In this document: piece by piece, positions 44,465 to 52,536 of the stretch
Numbering within the stretch: position 1 is the stretch's first letter
How the letters are laid out: each line of letters starts with the position of its first letter
Notes under the pieces: model-generated
The model's input: the letters and a program-made list of their open reading frames with translations, nothing else
Database searches by the model: none
What the model was told of the DNA's origin: nothing
DNA from: Vibrio furnissii CIP 102972
GTDB taxonomy: Bacteria; Pseudomonadota; Gammaproteobacteria; Enterobacterales; Vibrionaceae
Assembly: GCF_000176175.1 (NCBI RefSeq)
Contig: NZ_ACZP01000014.1
Span: 1,426,001 to 1,490,000, forward strand
Direction: 5' to 3'
DNA: 64,000 nt
Position numbers and translations under genes: made by a program

Positions 44465-45070
44465 TTAAGCCGCAATTTTGGCTTGATTAATCAGCTCGAT
44501 GACTGATTTCACACCGTATTTAGTAAGAATGCGTGTTTTATACGTGCTGACCGTTTTGCTGCTGATCGACAGCAGTTCCGAGATCTTTTTGTTAGTCATC
44601 CCGGCCAGCAAATAGTGGTACACCACGGTTTCTCGCTTAGACAGTTCTGTGCCATCTCTTTCTTTGTTGCGGCTTTCATGTTTAAACACATTGTAGCCGC
44701 GCATCACGCTGGTGATTGCTTCCTGAATCACGGGCAGTTCTTCACTTTTCAACAGATAGCCATTCGCACCCAGCTTATGGGTTGCGTTCGAATACATGGC
44801 TTTATCGATTGCGCTGATAAACAAAATTTTTCCGGTAAAGCCTTTTGCTCGCAGGCGACGCAAAATGTCGAGCCCGCTGGCATCATATGCTTCGACTTCA
44901 AGTAGAACAAAGTTTACTGGGACTTGGCTCACCACGCGATACGCTTCTGCAGCGGACGTCGCAAAGTGAATGTGTTGGAACAAGTTCGTGGATTTCACGA
45001 TATCTTCAAGAGCGTGCTGCTCTAGGGGATACGGATTGACGATAAGTGCGCGGTTTATAACGTTAGGCAT
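44465..45070 (-). CDS. LuxR-family regulator with degenerate receiver domain
   Basis: A 201-residue paralogue of the plus-strand regulator at 40790-41404: both share RRL-x4-GFTGK-x-LF-x-SA and the GY-x2-KSE-L block. The receiver is inactive by inspection: the acceptor Asp is Glu58, and the paired acidic residues are Asn12-Pro13; Lys108 remains. The helix-turn-helix (LSKRETVVYHYLLAGMTNKKISELL; SISSKTVSTYKTRILTKYG) is intact. It faces the vie-like array with 11 bases between stop codons. Glu may mimic a phosphorylated state, giving a constitutive DNA-binding partner or competitor; this is inference. Confidence 0.88.
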   Translation of the reverse strand: MPNVINRALIVNPYPLEQHALEDIVKSTNLFQHIHFATSAAEAYRVVSQVPVNFVLLEVEAYDASGLDILRRLRAKGFTGKILFISAIDKAMYSNATHKLGANGYLLKSEELPVIQEAITSVMRGYNVFKHESRNKERDGTELSKRETVVYHYLLAGMTNKKISELLSISSKTVSTYKTRILTKYGVKSVIELINQAKIAA

Positions 45071-45323
45071 ATTAGACTATCCTAGTTATGTTTTCTGATT
45101 ATGATTGATATGGCACTCCTTCCATTAAACAAAATATTATCCGTGTGCATGCATAGTAATTGGTGAATTGATAAATGAAAAGTCTTGTATATAAGAATTA
45201 TGTAATTTAGCTACAAATTAGCGAAAACGTTTGTCTGAACGCAAATCGTTCAACGCAAAGGATTACGTTTATTAATCATCGACTGCACGTTACACTAGCG
45301 CCAAATGTTGTTGAGACACCGAA

Positions 45324-45869
45324 ATGAATGAATTTGAAACCCCACAGTGGGACGATGAAGAAGTTGAAATTGAAGCGATTGGCATCGAAGTTGATGCTCA
45401 GCCGGTTGAATTGTACAAAGTATTAAAGATTGCGAACGTGGTCAGCGGTGGCGGTGAGGCGAAGTATGCCATTGCGGAAGGCTACGTTGCCGTCAATGGT
45501 GAGCTTGAAATGCGCAAGCGCCGTAAGCTTTATGATGGCGATTTAGTGGAATTCAACGAAGAGTACTACTTGATTATCTGCGATGCGCCCGTCACTGAAG
45601 TGGTAGAGAAGCCCAAAGCGGCCACGCCGCCTGCAGCAAAGAAAGCTTCCGCACCAAAGAAAGCGGCGTCACAGAAAGCATCGGCATCTAAGAAAAACGC
45701 GCCGAGCAAAAAGTCCAAGAGTCAATCATCAACTGGGAAACAATCGAACCACAAATTGTCCCAGTCCGCTCGCAAAGATCCCAAATCGAAAGGGGCGTCG
45801 CAATCGAATGGACAAGATGACACGCCAAAGCACGAGAAGGGCGGTCGTAACGCAATCAGCTTCTTCTAA
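45324..45869 (+). CDS. S4-domain RNA-binding protein with basic low-complexity tail
   Basis: A 181-residue protein. An acidic N-terminus (WDDEEVEIEAIGIEVD) precedes an S4-like domain (about 28-85: YKVLKIANVVSGGGEAKYAIAEGYVAVNGELEMRKRRKLYDGDLVEF) as in YbcJ. From residue 95 it is almost only Lys, Ala, Ser, Pro and Gln (PPAAKKASAPKKAASQKA), a disordered nucleic-acid-binding type tail. Likely binds structured RNA, perhaps ribosomal. It ends at a strong terminator and has no partner gene. Confidence 0.88.
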   Translation: MNEFETPQWDDEEVEIEAIGIEVDAQPVELYKVLKIANVVSGGGEAKYAIAEGYVAVNGELEMRKRRKLYDGDLVEFNEEYYLIICDAPVTEVVEKPKAATPPAAKKASAPKKAASQKASASKKNAPSKKSKSQSSTGKQSNHKLSQSARKDPKSKGASQSNGQDDTPKHEKGGRNAISFF

Positions 45870-45926
45870 GTTGCATGCCCGTGGCGATCAATACTTGATG
45901 GTGACGATAGAAACGTGTAAACGCAG

Positions 45927-45953
45927 AAAAGAGCCGAAAGGCTCTTTTTTTTT
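45927..45953 (+). terminator. Terminator after the S4-domain gene
   Basis: Stem AAAAGAGCC/GGCTCTTTT with GAAA loop and a long T tract. Confidence 0.9.
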
Positions 45954-45971
45954 CGCCAAGATGAAGGATTT

Positions 45972-45991
45972 AAGGTAATGCGTATTACCTT
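45972..45991. promoter_or_regulatory. Palindrome upstream of the chemoreceptor gene
   Basis: AAGGTAAT and ATTACCTT flank GCGT. The 20-bp element lies about 140 bases before the chemoreceptor start and could be an operator; no regulator is known. Confidence 0.4.
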
Positions 45992-46131
45992 GCTTGTAGG
46001 GTAATTCTGATAATTTGGTAACACTTGATTGAGAACAATAATTGAATGTGGCGAAGCTTTAAGCTGCGCCCTCTTAAACGGTCTGCCCGTACATTTTGGC
46101 CGTTTTGTATGATCTCAACTTAAGGCATCGA

Positions 46132-48000
46132 ATGAAATTTCAACACAAAATTGTAGCCGCTTCTTCTTTGTTGCTGCTGGTGACCGTCGGACTGATGAGT
46201 ACCCAACAGTACTTTTTAGTCAAAAAGGAAATGACTTCGCAATACGAACGTAGTGTGAATGAAATTGTGGGGGGAGTGAAAAACACAACCCAGGAAATCT
46301 TGGATGCCAAACAATCGTTAGTTAATTACAGCGTCTCTTTGATGGAGCAAAACTTCGACAAAGACGCGATCCTCAATGTGCTGATGCAGCCACAAATTAC
46401 TCGCACGTTCGGTATTGCGGGCGCTGCGTTTGAAGCTGACGGCAGTTATATTTTTAATAACAACAGTCTTAAATTGCCAGCGGCATGGGATCCGAGAACG
46501 CGTCCTTGGTATCGCTTGGCGAAACGTGAAAACCGCTTGGTTTTCACAGAACCGTACTTGAATTTAGAAACCCAAGACATGGTGGCATCCATTGCTGTGC
46601 CGTTGCGCCAGCAAGGCCATTTTGTCGGCGTAGCCGTGTTTGACATGAATTTGTCGAGCTTGGCTGAGATGATCAACAACGTGGATCTATTCGGTGCTGG
46701 TTATGTGTTCCTTGTGTCATCAAATGGCAAGACTGTGACTCATCCAGAGCAGCAGTACACTGGGCGTCCGATGTCTGAATTTCTGGGTGGCGTCGATGTC
46801 ACGCAAAATGTGCGTCACGTCATGCTTGACCACGTCAGTCACACACTCGATTTCAGCAAAATTGAAGGCCATGATTGGTACGTCGGTGCGATTCTGAATG
46901 AGCAAATTGCTTATCAACCCGTGCGTGCATTATTGAGCCGCTCACTTTGGTTTGCCGTGTTGGCGGTTGTCGTCAGCATGGGATGTTTGATGATGGTGTT
47001 GCGTGCGCTGATGAAGCCGCTTGCTCAAGTGAATGATGCGATTGAAAACGTCGCATCGGGCGAAGGGGACTTGACGCAGCGTCTTCCTACCGATACTGAT
47101 CAGGAATTTGCTGAGCTGGCAAACAGCTTCAATTTGTTTACCGCGGATCTGCAAAAACGCATTCAAGATACACAGTTGATTGCGCAAGACATTCTAAGCG
47201 GCGCACGCATCTCTTCGGAAAACAGTGAGAAAACCGAAACAACCATTCATTCGCAATTGATCGAACTGGAACAACTGGCGACGGCGATGAATCAAATGAC
47301 GTCGACCGCGCAGGATGTAGCGAGCAACGCCCAGAACGCAGCAACATCTGCCCGAGAAGCGAAACAAGCGGCGGAACACGGATCAAGTGTTGTGGTCGCC
47401 ACCACTGAATCGATTGATGAGTTATCTTGTCGTATTGATTCTGCAGTGAACGAAGCGCAGCAATTGGCGATTGCCGCCAATAACATTGAATCGATTTTGA
47501 AAGTGATCAGCGATATTTCTGACCAAACCAACTTGCTGGCGCTGAATGCGGCGATTGAAGCGGCACGTGCCGGTGAATCTGGCCGCGGCTTTGCGGTGGT
47601 TGCCGATGAAGTCCGTTCGCTGGCGCAACGGACACAGCACTCAACGCTGGAAATTCAAGACATGATCTCGCAACTACAATCAGGCAGCAGCGCGGTGTCT
47701 GATGCGATGCGATTGAGCAAAGTGACGGCGGAATCTGCGGTGAAACATGCACATGAAGCCAATGCGGAAATCAAACGCATTCAGGGGGCGATCATGCAAA
47801 TCAACGACATGAACACTCAAATTGCCGCGGCGGCGGAAGAACAAAGCTCGGTGGCGGAAGAGATCAATAACAACACTTACCGAATTAAAGATTTGTCGTC
47901 GCAGATTGTGGTTGGTTCGCAAGATGTGCGCACCGCGATGAAGTCGCAGATGGAAAGCATCCATCAGCAAGAAGACATTCTGAGCAAATTCAAAGTTTGA
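46132..48000 (+). CDS. Methyl-accepting chemotaxis protein with dCache sensor
   Basis: A 622-residue chemoreceptor from the ATG at 46132 (AAGG upstream). N-terminal helix (11-27), a periplasmic double-Cache domain (about 35-270), second helix (about 280-303), HAMP, then a signalling hairpin with SDQTNLLALNAAIEAARAGESGRGFAVVADEVRSLA. The Cache part has DPRTRPWY and VAVFDMNL, which resemble the Arg-Trp-Tyr and Asp positions of amino-acid-sensing dCache receptors, so an amino-acid ligand is plausible. No C-terminal CheR-binding pentapeptide is present. Confidence 0.92.
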   Translation: MKFQHKIVAASSLLLLVTVGLMSTQQYFLVKKEMTSQYERSVNEIVGGVKNTTQEILDAKQSLVNYSVSLMEQNFDKDAILNVLMQPQITRTFGIAGAAFEADGSYIFNNNSLKLPAAWDPRTRPWYRLAKRENRLVFTEPYLNLETQDMVASIAVPLRQQGHFVGVAVFDMNLSSLAEMINNVDLFGAGYVFLVSSNGKTVTHPEQQYTGRPMSEFLGGVDVTQNVRHVMLDHVSHTLDFSKIEGHDWYVGAILNEQIAYQPVRALLSRSLWFAVLAVVVSMGCLMMVLRALMKPLAQVNDAIENVASGEGDLTQRLPTDTDQEFAELANSFNLFTADLQKRIQDTQLIAQDILSGARISSENSEKTETTIHSQLIELEQLATAMNQMTSTAQDVASNAQNAATSAREAKQAAEHGSSVVVATTESIDELSCRIDSAVNEAQQLAIAANNIESILKVISDISDQTNLLALNAAIEAARAGESGRGFAVVADEVRSLAQRTQHSTLEIQDMISQLQSGSSAVSDAMRLSKVTAESAVKHAHEANAEIKRIQGAIMQINDMNTQIAAAAEEQSSVAEEINNNTYRIKDLSSQIVVGSQDVRTAMKSQMESIHQQEDILSKFKV

Positions 48001-48016
48001 GTGTTGCGCTGAACAG

Positions 48017-48044
48017 AAAAAAGCCCCGAAATTCGGGGCTTTTT
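48017..48044. terminator. Bidirectional terminator between the chemoreceptor gene and brnQ
   Basis: Stem AAAGCCCCGAA/TTCGGGGCTTT with a 2-base loop, A run left and T run right. Confidence 0.9.
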
Positions 48045-48075
48045 GCGTTTTGATACCGAGCGTTTCACTCAACGA

Positions 48076-49377
48076 TTAGTTGTCGGTGACTGCGCGGGCC
48101 ATGGCAGGGCGACTCAAAGCACACAGGCCACTTGCCAGTGCGAGAACCACGGCGGTCGGAACAATCCACCCCGCGTAGTAGGTGTACAGCGGCAAGTATT
48201 GGCTCAACACCGCGTCAACGTTGGCAGGCATACTTCCCAAAATATGCAGTGCGTCTAAACCACCAAAAACCAAGGCGGTTGCGACCGTTGCCAACACGCC
48301 TGACATCGATACCATGCGTTGCAATGGCGCAATAAACAGCAGGGCAATCGCAATCGGGTGCAGCGCGACAACCGCTGGCAACGTAATCGCCAATAGTTGT
48401 TCCAAACCGATGTTGGCGACCAAAGCTGAGATGACCATCGTCACCAAAACGCTGTTGCGGTACGACACGTTCGTAAACGTACGGCTGTAGAATTCACTGC
48501 CCGCAGTCGTCACACCGATGACTGTTGTCAAACAAGCCAAGACCATCACGGCGCCGAGTAACAGCGTGCCAAAGACGCCGAAGTGCTCAGTGGTAAACGT
48601 GGTTAAAATGTCACCGCCATTGGTGAATTCACCGCTGCTGGTTGCGCCAATGTAAGCCAAGGCAATATAAACCAGCGCCATCGCAACGGCGTACATCAAC
48701 GCGGCAATTAAGGTGTACTTGGTGATGGCTTTGGGGTTGTTCACGCCCATGCTTTTAATGGCGCGGAAGATCACCCAACCAAAACCGATGGAACCCAATG
48801 CATCCATGGTCATGTACCCTTGCGTCACCCCTTCAGCAAACGCCCCTTTGACATAAGCGCCTGTCGCGGCCGACACACCTTCATTGGGGAAGAACAGGGC
48901 AGCCATCGCCATCACAATCAGAATCGTTAACAGTGCAGGCGTTAAGAACTTGCCCAAGTTGTCGACCAATTTCCCCGGATACAGCGAGAACAGCACCGCA
49001 ACCACGCAAAAGACAATCGAAAATGGCACAAGCGCGTGGTCGCCAAAAAATGGGCTGAAACCGAATTGGTACGCCACGGTAATTGCACGGGGAATCACAA
49101 ACGCAGGACCAATGACGATGAACACCATGATCCAGAATGCAGTGGCTAAGCGGCGCGGCAGCACGGCAGTGAGGTTATCTGAGCCGCCGACCAGAGCGAC
49201 GACCACCAATGCGAAGGCGGGTAAACCGACACCGGCTAATAGGAAGCCAGCCATGCCTTGAAACAGATGTTCACCGGCTTGATAGCCCAAAAACGGGGGA
49301 AAGATAAGGTTGCCGGCGCCTAAATACATGGCGAAGGTCATAAAGCCCAAAGCGGCGATGTTGCGTGCACTTAACAT
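48076..49377 (-). CDS. brnQ: Branched-chain amino acid transport carrier BrnQ
   Basis: Sodium-coupled LIVCS-family permease of 433 residues from the ATG ending at 49377 (AGGA 7 bases upstream; the frame opens earlier at 49416 without a good start). About 12 membrane segments; FMTFAMYLGAGNLIFPPFLGYQAG, GSIGFGWVIFRAIKSMGV and TTVIGVTTAGSEFYS are diagnostic. It imports leucine, isoleucine and valine. A short upstream frame with five consecutive leucine codons suggests translation-dependent control by leucine supply. Confidence 0.95.
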   Translation of the reverse strand: MLSARNIAALGFMTFAMYLGAGNLIFPPFLGYQAGEHLFQGMAGFLLAGVGLPAFALVVVALVGGSDNLTAVLPRRLATAFWIMVFIVIGPAFVIPRAITVAYQFGFSPFFGDHALVPFSIVFCVVAVLFSLYPGKLVDNLGKFLTPALLTILIVMAMAALFFPNEGVSAATGAYVKGAFAEGVTQGYMTMDALGSIGFGWVIFRAIKSMGVNNPKAITKYTLIAALMYAVAMALVYIALAYIGATSSGEFTNGGDILTTFTTEHFGVFGTLLLGAVMVLACLTTVIGVTTAGSEFYSRTFTNVSYRNSVLVTMVISALVANIGLEQLLAITLPAVVALHPIAIALLFIAPLQRMVSMSGVLATVATALVFGGLDALHILGSMPANVDAVLSQYLPLYTYYAGWIVPTAVVLALASGLCALSRPAMARAVTDN

Positions 49378-49450
49378 AGTCTTCCTCAAAGATGTCAGCT
49401 TTGAAGTTTCCAGCAAGTGAGTAGTTGAAGACTCTGCCAGTTACTTCTCA

Positions 49451-49595
49451 CTGACAGAAAAATAAAATAGCCTGTCAGCCCCGGTTGAGTTCCAGAGAGA
49501 GCAGGAGGAGTAGGTCGGCTGCGATCACTTGTCGGCGACGGTGCTGCGAACAAATTGTGGATGCGATGACTGACATACAAAATCCTGACTGACAG
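49451..49595 (-). promoter_or_regulatory. Candidate attenuator region of brnQ (three mutually exclusive pairing segments)
   Basis: On the minus strand, CTGTCAG occurs before the leader frame (49589-49595) and again after it (49451-49457), each within an identical TTTTTCTGTCAGT. CTGACAG at 49472-49478, overlapping the leader stop, can pair with either. The second pairing makes a hairpin before brnQ but is not followed by a T tract, so the mechanism is uncertain. Confidence 0.45.
49475..49576 (-). CDS. Putative leucine-rich leader peptide of brnQ
   Basis: A 33-codon frame, too short for routine calling, running from the ATG ending at 49576 to the TGA at 49477-49475. It has AGGA seven bases before the ATG. 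Residues 21-31 read DLLLLLSLELN; the five consecutive Leu codons are CTA CTC CTC CTG CTC. It ends 97 bases before the brnQ start and lies behind a good promoter. This is the classic plan of amino-acid attenuation leaders such as leuL. The coding claim is an inference from layout. Confidence 0.55.
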   Translation of the reverse strand: MSVIASTICSQHRRRQVIAADLLLLLSLELNRG

Positions 49596-49632
49596 AAAAA
49601 ATCGGGAGGTGAATCCGCCCTGTGTGAAACTG

Positions 49633-49661
49633 TTATAAACGGATGCCCTATAACATGGCAA
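49633..49661 (-). promoter_or_regulatory. Probable brnQ promoter
   Basis: On the minus strand TTGCCA, 17-base spacer, TTATAA. Transcription would start near 49625, giving a leader of about 250 bases before brnQ. Confidence 0.55.
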
Positions 49662-49831
49662 CCCTTTAATCAGTGAATGGTGGATATTTCTGTTTTTGAG
49701 CATTTAACTGGAATGATCATCTAGAAAACAAACTTTGAAACAAAATGAACCACTTAACATTATTGCAATACAGTGTGTTTTTTGGTCAGGTGATTTCGTT
49801 GTTATGTCGGCGCGCAGAGCCGCGAGGGATG

Positions 49832-49855
49832 AAAAAGGGAGCCATCAGGCTCCCT
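49832..49855 (-). terminator. Terminator of the 62-residue protein gene
   Basis: On the minus strand: stem AAGGGAGCC/GGCTCCCTT with a 4-base loop and T tract, three bases past the stop. Confidence 0.88.
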
Positions 49856-49858
49856 TCG

Positions 49859-50047
49859 TTAACGCCAGTCGTCATCCATAAAGGTGCGACCTTCAAGTGA
49901 ATAGGGGTCTTCGTCAAACGGATGCTCTATTTTGCCCCGTAGGCGTTCGAGCTTTTGCTCCAGCATGTTGACGGTCTCGTAGTCCCCTTCAGAGCAAGCG
50001 ATGTAAATTTGTTGCTCCAATGCATCAATGTTTTCTCGAATGTTCAT
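49859..50047 (-). CDS. Small conserved-type hypothetical protein (62 residues)
   Basis: A 62-residue acidic protein starting at the ATG ending at 50047, preceded by a strong AGGAGGT ribosome site and followed by a terminator, so expression is well supported. Residues 1-40 form an amphipathic helix with leucines at helical spacing (NIDALEQQIYIACSEGDYE; VNMLEQKLERLRGKI), likely a coiled coil. The tail is acidic (FDEDPYSLEGRTFMDDDW). No domain is recognised. It sits just downstream of cti on the same strand. Confidence 0.78.
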   Translation of the reverse strand: MNIRENIDALEQQIYIACSEGDYETVNMLEQKLERLRGKIEHPFDEDPYSLEGRTFMDDDWR

Positions 50048-50081
50048 CTCGCACCTCCTGATGACTAAACGTGAAGTTGAG

Positions 50082-50127
50082 CGTTTTTATCGATTCTCAA
50101 ATCTCGTTTTTATCGATTCTCAAATCT
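50082..50127. repeat. Two tandem 23-bp units across the cti stop codon
   Basis: The 23-bp unit starting CGTTTTTATCGATTCTCAAA is present twice without change (50082-50104 and 50105-50127). Copy two contains the cti stop codon and last codons; copy one repeats them downstream. Confidence 0.95.
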
Positions 50128-52473
50128 ATTGTAGTCAAGCAGACCAAATTCGATAGGTTGATCGTGTCGATACCAAGCGTGAACCTGATCGCTGAACGGC
50201 CAGAATTGCGGTGAACTGCGGCGAATCGCGAATCGATCCAATAGCTTGACGTAATCGTCTTCACTGTCGAGGGTTTGCAAACGTTCAACCAATTCCGGAA
50301 TGTCCTGCTCTTTGAGATTTAGGTACGCAGCCGGATAGCTTCCGATCACCCCACGAACGATCGTGAGATCATCGTTTTTATAGTCCCGATTGTTCTCTTC
50401 ATCAAACAAACTCGAGATATTGGTGTGCGCATTTTTGTGCAGCAACGTGAACAGTTGAGGTTGTCCTTGATCCGATTCGATCATGATCATGAGGATTTGC
50501 GGAATCGCACGCAGGCCTTCGCCTTTGATTCGGCTGATACTGGCTAGCGCCTGCTCATGTGCTGGCGTGAAACCGGTATCCACGATGTCGTAGCGCGGCG
50601 TCAGAATGGGGGAAACATGCTCACGCAGTTTATCAAACAGCTCTGATTTGTAATCGGTGGTTTGATAGTGCACTTGCGTGGGTTGGTCGAACGGTTTCAC
50701 GTTACGCAGCAGATAATCAGAAAACTGCGGGCTTTGATCCGCATACCAGCTCGACATCTCTTTGTGGCGCACATCGCGCGGCAGCAAGGCGACAAAGTTA
50801 CTTTCACCTTCCATACGCAAGAAGTCCATGAACATGCGGGTAATCAGCTGATGACCGAAGTTACCGTATACATCGAATCCGGCCACCAGCAGGTAATGAA
50901 TGCGCTCTAGGAGCGCGTAATCGATCACCCAAGCGGTTTTCGGCTTTTCGCCCACTAAGCCTTGTACCACGGAGGCACTGTCGAAATGGCGGAAAATCGT
51001 CAGTGCCGCGCTGTGATTGGTGCCACTACCATCCCAAATCACGTCTGTGGAAAGATGCGTTCCGTTTTTGAACCAGCGGTTGGTGAATTCAGATTTGGCC
51101 TCTAGATAGCGCGCCTGCTGCTTCGAAAAGCGTATCCAGTTGCTCAGCGGCAGCGTATTGCTCTCTAGTTCGCCGGGCAGTTTGAGGTTTTCGGCCTGTG
51201 AATGATAGAACTCGTTCACTTCGGGCAAATCAGCTTTATCGGGATCAAGGAAGAACACCCAGAAGCGATCGTTGATCACATTCAACGCCAACTGGCCACG
51301 ACAGACTGGCCCTTTGATGTACGCCATGATGGTGTTTTGTGCGTTATCGAGCATGAACTTAAAGCGGGCTTTGACCGGCAGCTCAATGAAGGCGGTCATC
51401 GGGTTGGCTGACACTTGTGGATCGTAGCTTGGTAATGCATCAACCGCATACGGGGCATCGATAAACCACGCTTTCCAATCGTGCATCCGCTTCATGTTGA
51501 GCGCAAACGGCATGTGCGTTTTATCGACGATCGTGCCTTGTTCCGGAATCAGGCGATAGTACACGCGATCAACGCCAGGATCGTCGTATGGACGGCGTGT
51601 GGTAATGCGTTGCACAGGTTCGCCGGGTGGCGTTGCCGAGCGCACCATGCTAAAGAAGCGTGGTCGACCATCGTCGGTCTTGATGTCCGAAAAATAGAGA
51701 TGCGACAGGAATAAATGCTCGTAGATGTAGCGCGATGCGAGGCGGTTTTTCAACGCATCGGCATTAAACAGCGCTTCATATTGATTCACCAACGATTGCT
51801 CTTCTAATGTCAACGGTACGTGTTCGTTCATCACGGCACCATTTTCAAGCCACGTCATCAGCGTGTTGTATTCGCCTTTTGCTAAGTTTGGCATACCAAA
51901 GGGCATGCCCCAATTCGGGTAGTTATGTTGGTATGATTCGTACTCTTCAATCGTGATGCACTGTTGCTCACGATCCGTCGAGAAATCAAAGCCTTCCAAT
52001 TGATCTTGTTGCGGTAATGGGTGCGCTTCTTTCTGCGCTAACAGGCGCGCCATTAACCCCGCTTGCAGGTTGGCTTCTGGCGTTTGGTCGCGTTCATTCA
52101 GTACCGGATGAAAATTGAACTCGCGCCACTCTTCGGTCAACTGAGCGTCTTCAAACAGGCGAGTGGGTGTTGCCGCGGTCAAACGGGTGCCTTGGTAGAC
52201 CATGTCTTTGCTACCGCCCCGGTCGATGCCTTCCACCGAGGACATTTTTAACTGACACGGCGCATCGTAACAGGCGTGACACACCACGCAGCGTTTGTCG
52301 ATAATGGGTTTGACTTGGTCGAGAAAGAAGTGGGCTTGTGCAGATGCGATCGGCGCTTGACGATCGCGAACTTCAGCTTTACCAAAGATCTGGTCATAGT
52401 TCAGACCCGCGAGAACGGCACAACCCGAGAAGAGGGTGACCAAACCAACAACGAATAATTTACGGAACTTCAT
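50110..52473 (-). CDS. cti: Fatty acid cis/trans isomerase Cti
   Basis: Periplasmic haem protein of 787 residues that isomerises cis to trans double bonds in membrane phospholipid acyl chains, a rapid response to solvents and heat in Pseudomonas and Vibrio. An N-terminal export segment (KLFVVGLVTLFSGC) could be a lipobox with Cys18. The c-type haem site is RCVVCHACYD (Cys62, Cys65, His66). HNYPNWGMPFGMPNLAKGEYNTLMTWL and the C-terminal region fit Cti throughout. Expressed alone upstream of a small gene. The 3' end is tandemly duplicated. Confidence 0.94.
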   Translation of the reverse strand: MKFRKLFVVGLVTLFSGCAVLAGLNYDQIFGKAEVRDRQAPIASAQAHFFLDQVKPIIDKRCVVCHACYDAPCQLKMSSVEGIDRGGSKDMVYQGTRLTAATPTRLFEDAQLTEEWREFNFHPVLNERDQTPEANLQAGLMARLLAQKEAHPLPQQDQLEGFDFSTDREQQCITIEEYESYQHNYPNWGMPFGMPNLAKGEYNTLMTWLENGAVMNEHVPLTLEEQSLVNQYEALFNADALKNRLASRYIYEHLFLSHLYFSDIKTDDGRPRFFSMVRSATPPGEPVQRITTRRPYDDPGVDRVYYRLIPEQGTIVDKTHMPFALNMKRMHDWKAWFIDAPYAVDALPSYDPQVSANPMTAFIELPVKARFKFMLDNAQNTIMAYIKGPVCRGQLALNVINDRFWVFFLDPDKADLPEVNEFYHSQAENLKLPGELESNTLPLSNWIRFSKQQARYLEAKSEFTNRWFKNGTHLSTDVIWDGSGTNHSAALTIFRHFDSASVVQGLVGEKPKTAWVIDYALLERIHYLLVAGFDVYGNFGHQLITRMFMDFLRMEGESNFVALLPRDVRHKEMSSWYADQSPQFSDYLLRNVKPFDQPTQVHYQTTDYKSELFDKLREHVSPILTPRYDIVDTGFTPAHEQALASISRIKGEGLRAIPQILMIMIESDQGQPQLFTLLHKNAHTNISSLFDEENNRDYKNDDLTIVRGVIGSYPAAYLNLKEQDIPELVERLQTLDSEDDYVKLLDRFAIRRSSPQFWPFSDQVHAWYRHDQPIEFGLLDYNRFENR

Positions 52474-52536
52474 TCAGTTATCTTATTGATTAAATTTGCC
52501 CTAATTAAAGCAAAGAGCATCGCAGATCACCATCTT

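Noticed and set aside
49395..49703. A 102-codon minus-strand frame covering the brnQ leader region
   Set aside because: It has no ribosome site and overlaps the promoter; the shorter frame with the Leu run in another phase explains the region better.
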